Positions 6,484 through 8,575 of a stretch of 8,575 bases of DNA are shown piece after piece. Made by a program: the position numbers and the translations under genes. How positions within the stretch are numbered: the first letter of the stretch is position 1; every line of letters starts with the position of its first letter. The notes under the pieces were generated by a model. It was not told where the DNA came from, did no database searches, and saw only the letters and a list, made by a program, of their open reading frames with translations. This DNA comes from Candidatus Krumholzibacteriia bacterium. GTDB lineage: Bacteria > Krumholzibacteriota > Krumholzibacteriia > LZORAL124-64-63. The DNA is taken from positions 1-8,575 of the forward strand of contig DAOVTU010000092.1 of the NCBI GenBank assembly GCA_030632925.1, written 5' to 3'.

Positions 6484-7097
6484 TCGCCGCCCTCGGAATC
6501 GTCCTTCTTGGTCTCTTCGGCAGCTTCTTCAGTAGCTTCTTCGGCTACTTCTTCTGCGGCTTCTTCGCCTGCTTCGGCAGCAGCGGCGGCTTCAGCTTCG
6601 GCAGCTTCAGCAGCAGCAGCGTCCGCGGCGGCTTTGGCCTCGGCAGCGGCAGCATCTGCAACAGCTTTGGCTTCGGCGGCGGCGGCTTCTTCAGCGGCCT
6701 TGGCTTCGGCTTCCTCGGCGGCCTTCTTGGCGGCGACCTTGGCAGCGGCATTTTGCTCGCGCTGGGCCGCACTGGCCTCGGCAGCGGTGCGCCACTCGGT
6801 CATCTTGGTTTCCACCGCAGCCTCGTCGAGGCCGGCGCGGATCAGGGAGTACTTGTACAGCACACCCTCGCCACGGAGCAGGCTCCGGGCGGTATCGCTC
6901 ATGGTGGCGCCTTTGGACAGCCAGGAAATGATGTCGTCATCATGAAGGTTCACTTCATGGGGCTCGCAGAACGGGTTGTAAAAACCCAGGTTGGCCAGAT
7001 AGGCCCCATCACGCCGTTTGCGGCTATCAAGCACGACCAAACGGTAGAAAGGACGCTTCTTACGGCCCATGCGGGTCAATCGGATTGTTGTTGGCAC
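6480..7097 (-). CDS. rpsP: 30S ribosomal protein S16 with a long Ala/Glu/Lys-rich C-terminal tail
   Basis: S16 is an early-binding protein of the 30S subunit. The S16 domain fills residues 1-83: PTTIRLTRMGRKKRPFYRLV at 2-21, then RRDGAYLANLGFYNP and the conserved ISWLSKGATMSDTARSLL helix. From about residue 84 to 205 an extension follows that is longer than S16 itself. It is Ala-rich with many Glu and Lys, probably one long helix, and ends in a strongly acidic stretch (EEAAEEV, EEATEE, DDSEGGE). I chose the GTG at 7097 because GAGGT (7107-7103) lies five bases upstream and family members begin at this point. An in-frame ATG at 7136 would add 13 residues but has no ribosome site. The stop overlaps the KH gene start as ATGA. 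Confidence 0.95.
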   Translation of the reverse strand: MPTTIRLTRMGRKKRPFYRLVVLDSRKRRDGAYLANLGFYNPFCEPHEVNLHDDDIISWLSKGATMSDTARSLLRGEGVLYKYSLIRAGLDEAAVETKMTEWRTAAEASAAQREQNAAAKVAAKKAAEEAEAKAAEEAAAAEAKAVADAAAAEAKAAADAAAAEAAEAEAAAAAEAGEEAAEEVAEEATEEAAEETKKDDSEGGE

Positions 7098-7126
7098 TAT
7101 CAACCTCACTTCTTGTGGTTTCGCAT

Positions 7127-7141
7127 CAGGCACCATGCCTG
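7127..7141 (-). repeat. Short hairpin in the ffh-rpsP spacer
   Basis: CAGGC and GCCTG form a perfect 5-bp stem around the loop ATGGT on the minus strand, 19 bases after the ffh stop. No T-run follows, so it is unlikely to be a strong terminator. The ATG that could be mistaken for the rpsP start lies in its loop. Confidence 0.3.
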
Positions 7142-7159
7142 TTGCGTACTGGTTCAGGT

Positions 7160-8506
7160 CTAACCCCCGAACATGCCTTTGCCGAACGACTCGAGGCCGC
7201 CGGCGGAGTTGATCTTGCGCATCATACTCCGCATGTCCCGGTACTGCTTCAGCAGCTTGTTGACCTGCGAGACCGTGGTCCCGCTTCCGCGCGCAATGCG
7301 TTTGCGTCGCGAACCGTTGATAAGGTCGGGCTTGCGCCGCTCGGCGAACGTCATCGAATTGATGATCGCCTCCACCTTACCGAATTGACTGTCGTCCACC
7401 TTGGCCTTGTCCAGCACGTCGCTGTTCATGCCCGGCAGCATTTTCAGGATGCCCTTCATGGGCCCCATCTTTTTCATCTGCTTGATCTGGTTCTGGAAGT
7501 CTTCCAGGTTGAATTCGCCCTCGGCGAACCGCGCGGCCATATTTTCGGCCTCGCCCAGATCCATGTTCTCTTCGGCCTTCTCGATCAGCGACAACACGTC
7601 GCCCATACCGAGAATGCGACCCGCCATGCGGTCGGGATGAAAGACTTCCAGGTCTTCCATCTTTTCGCCGATACCGATCATCTTGACGGGCTTGCCCGTC
7701 ACTTCCAAAATACTGAGGGCCGCGCCACCGCGGGCGTCGCCATCCATCTTCGTCAGGATCGCGCCGTCAAAGTCCAGCCGCTCGCTGAACGTCTGGGCGA
7801 TGTTCACCGCTTCCTGGCCGGTCATGGCATCGAGAACCAAAAGCTTCTCGTCCATGGACACCATCTTGGCGATGTCTTCCAGTTCGCCCATCAACGTATC
7901 GTCGATGTGCAGGCGGCCGGCCGTATCGACGATCAGCACGTCGCACTTGTTGTCCTTGGCCTTGCGCTGCCCCAGCTTGACGATCTGCGAAGCATTCTTG
8001 CGTTCGCGGTCGCTGTGCACCGGCACTTCGATGCTATCGCCGATCACGTGCAGCTGATCGATGGCCGCGGGACGATAAATATCGGCCGCAACCAGCATGG
8101 GCCGCCGGCCTTCCTTCTTCAGGCGCAGGGCCAGCTTGCCACAAAAAGTCGTCTTACCCGAGCCCTGCAGGCCCATCACCATGACCGTGGTCATGTCTTT
8201 GTTGTTGGCGTTTTCCAGGTCCAGATTCAACTCGGCGGTCTGGCCTCCGAGCAATGCAGTCAGTTCGTCGTTGACGATCTTGACCACCTGCTGGGCGGGC
8301 GACAGGCTGCCGAGGACTTCCTGGCCCAAGGCCTTTTCCCGGATGGACGATACCAGCTTCTTGGCCACGGCAAAGTTGACGTCGGCCTCAAGCAGAGCCA
8401 GGCGCACTTCGCGCAGGGCCTCGGTGATATTGTCCTCGGTCAGGCGGTCGGTTCCGGCCAGTTTTTTCATGGTCTGGTCGAGGCGCCTGGTCAGATCCTG
8501 GAACAC
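7160..8506 (-). CDS. ffh: Signal recognition particle protein Ffh (SRP54)
   Basis: Ffh binds 4.5S RNA and signal sequences of nascent chains, and docks with FtsY at the membrane. The 448-residue product is full length. The N domain (about 1-100) has LTEDNITEALREVRLALLEA. The GTPase G domain has the P-loop GLQGSGKTT (112-120), DIYRPAA (142-148), DTAGR (194-198) and TKMD (252-255). The M domain has methionine-rich helices (IKQMKKMGPMKGILKMLPGM, 341-360) and the RNA-binding segment RRKRIARGSGTTVSQVNKLL (400-419). The start is GTG, with GGAG seven bases upstream (8517-8514), and matches the usual MF-x-x-L beginning. The 69 bases upstream of it to the window edge show no clear promoter. It stands first in the visible cluster, 62 bases before rpsP. 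Confidence 0.98.
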   Translation of the reverse strand: MFQDLTRRLDQTMKKLAGTDRLTEDNITEALREVRLALLEADVNFAVAKKLVSSIREKALGQEVLGSLSPAQQVVKIVNDELTALLGGQTAELNLDLENANNKDMTTVMVMGLQGSGKTTFCGKLALRLKKEGRRPMLVAADIYRPAAIDQLHVIGDSIEVPVHSDRERKNASQIVKLGQRKAKDNKCDVLIVDTAGRLHIDDTLMGELEDIAKMVSMDEKLLVLDAMTGQEAVNIAQTFSERLDFDGAILTKMDGDARGGAALSILEVTGKPVKMIGIGEKMEDLEVFHPDRMAGRILGMGDVLSLIEKAEENMDLGEAENMAARFAEGEFNLEDFQNQIKQMKKMGPMKGILKMLPGMNSDVLDKAKVDDSQFGKVEAIINSMTFAERRKPDLINGSRRKRIARGSGTTVSQVNKLLKQYRDMRSMMRKINSAGGLESFGKGMFGG

Positions 8507-8575
8507 GCTTGTTCTCCGCTTCGCTGCGCGAACTCTCCACGACAGAGAAGCTTCGGACAGCGGAAAAAGGGCGTC

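Noticed and set aside
6490..6780. Trinucleotide-like repeat of GCN/GAG codons as a possible mobile or CRISPR-like repeat
   Set aside because: The repetition follows the codon frame of the S16 tail, without fixed spacers or a uniform unit.
5425..6945. Plus-strand frame with a long Ser/Ala-rich segment resembling a low-complexity surface protein
   Set aside because: The low complexity is the complement of the Ala/Glu codons in the S16 tail. It spans rimM, the KH gene and rpsP in the antisense direction.
6465..7163. Plus-strand frame rich in Gly, Phe and Ser that looks membrane-like
   Set aside because: It is another antisense reading of the repetitive S16 tail. It has no gene-like start region or conserved motif.
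8507..8575. Weak inverted repeats and a possible promoter upstream of ffh
   Set aside because: The stems are only four to five bases long, and no pair of -35 and -10 elements with proper spacing is visible; the region is cut by the window edge.

Overview
The window is a compact run of bacterial housekeeping genes, all on the minus strand, followed by a secreted protease gene that leaves the window at its left edge. Read in transcription order (right to left) the genes are: ffh (signal recognition particle GTPase), rpsP (ribosomal protein S16), a KH-domain RNA-binding protein of the KhpA type, rimM, trmD, rplS (L19), rnhB (RNase HII) and yraN (UPF0102 nuclease-like). After a gap of about 250 bases comes a large subtilisin-family (S8) peptidase. 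It has a signal peptide, a complete Asp/His/Ser triad, a beta-sandwich segment and FG-GAP/VCBS-like repeats, and it is still open at base 1.

The ffh-to-yraN block is the widely conserved translation and SRP cluster, with short spacers or overlaps: rpsP/KH share an ATGA, rimM/trmD overlap by 17 bases, and rplS/rnhB are separated by 6 bases. Its products act together on ribosome and tRNA maturation. S16 and RimM work on the 30S subunit, TrmD makes m1G37 in tRNA, L19 sits at the subunit interface, Ffh targets nascent membrane and secreted proteins, and RNase HII removes ribonucleotides from DNA. The secreted peptidase downstream probably forms a separate transcription unit, because it has its own long leader.

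The sequence is GC-rich, and several genes start with GTG (ffh, rnhB and probably rpsP). The gene order is shared by many phyla, so it does not fix the taxon. A large Sec-exported S8 peptidase with GWP-type propeller repeats suggests a free-living Gram-negative bacterium, perhaps of the FCB / Krumholzibacteriota-like or 'deltaproteobacterial' kind. That assignment is an inference of low confidence.

I did not find a clearly new multi-gene system. The points most worth a second look are three. First, the peptidase leader can fold so that its Shine-Dalgarno sequence is paired. Second, S16 carries a C-terminal Ala/Glu/Lys tail of about 120 residues, longer than S16 itself. Third, the KH protein next to it has an acidic, Asn/Glu-rich N-terminal extension built on a 9-bp tandem repeat. 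The leader region also holds a hairpin plus T-run facing the plus strand and an AT-centred dyad.
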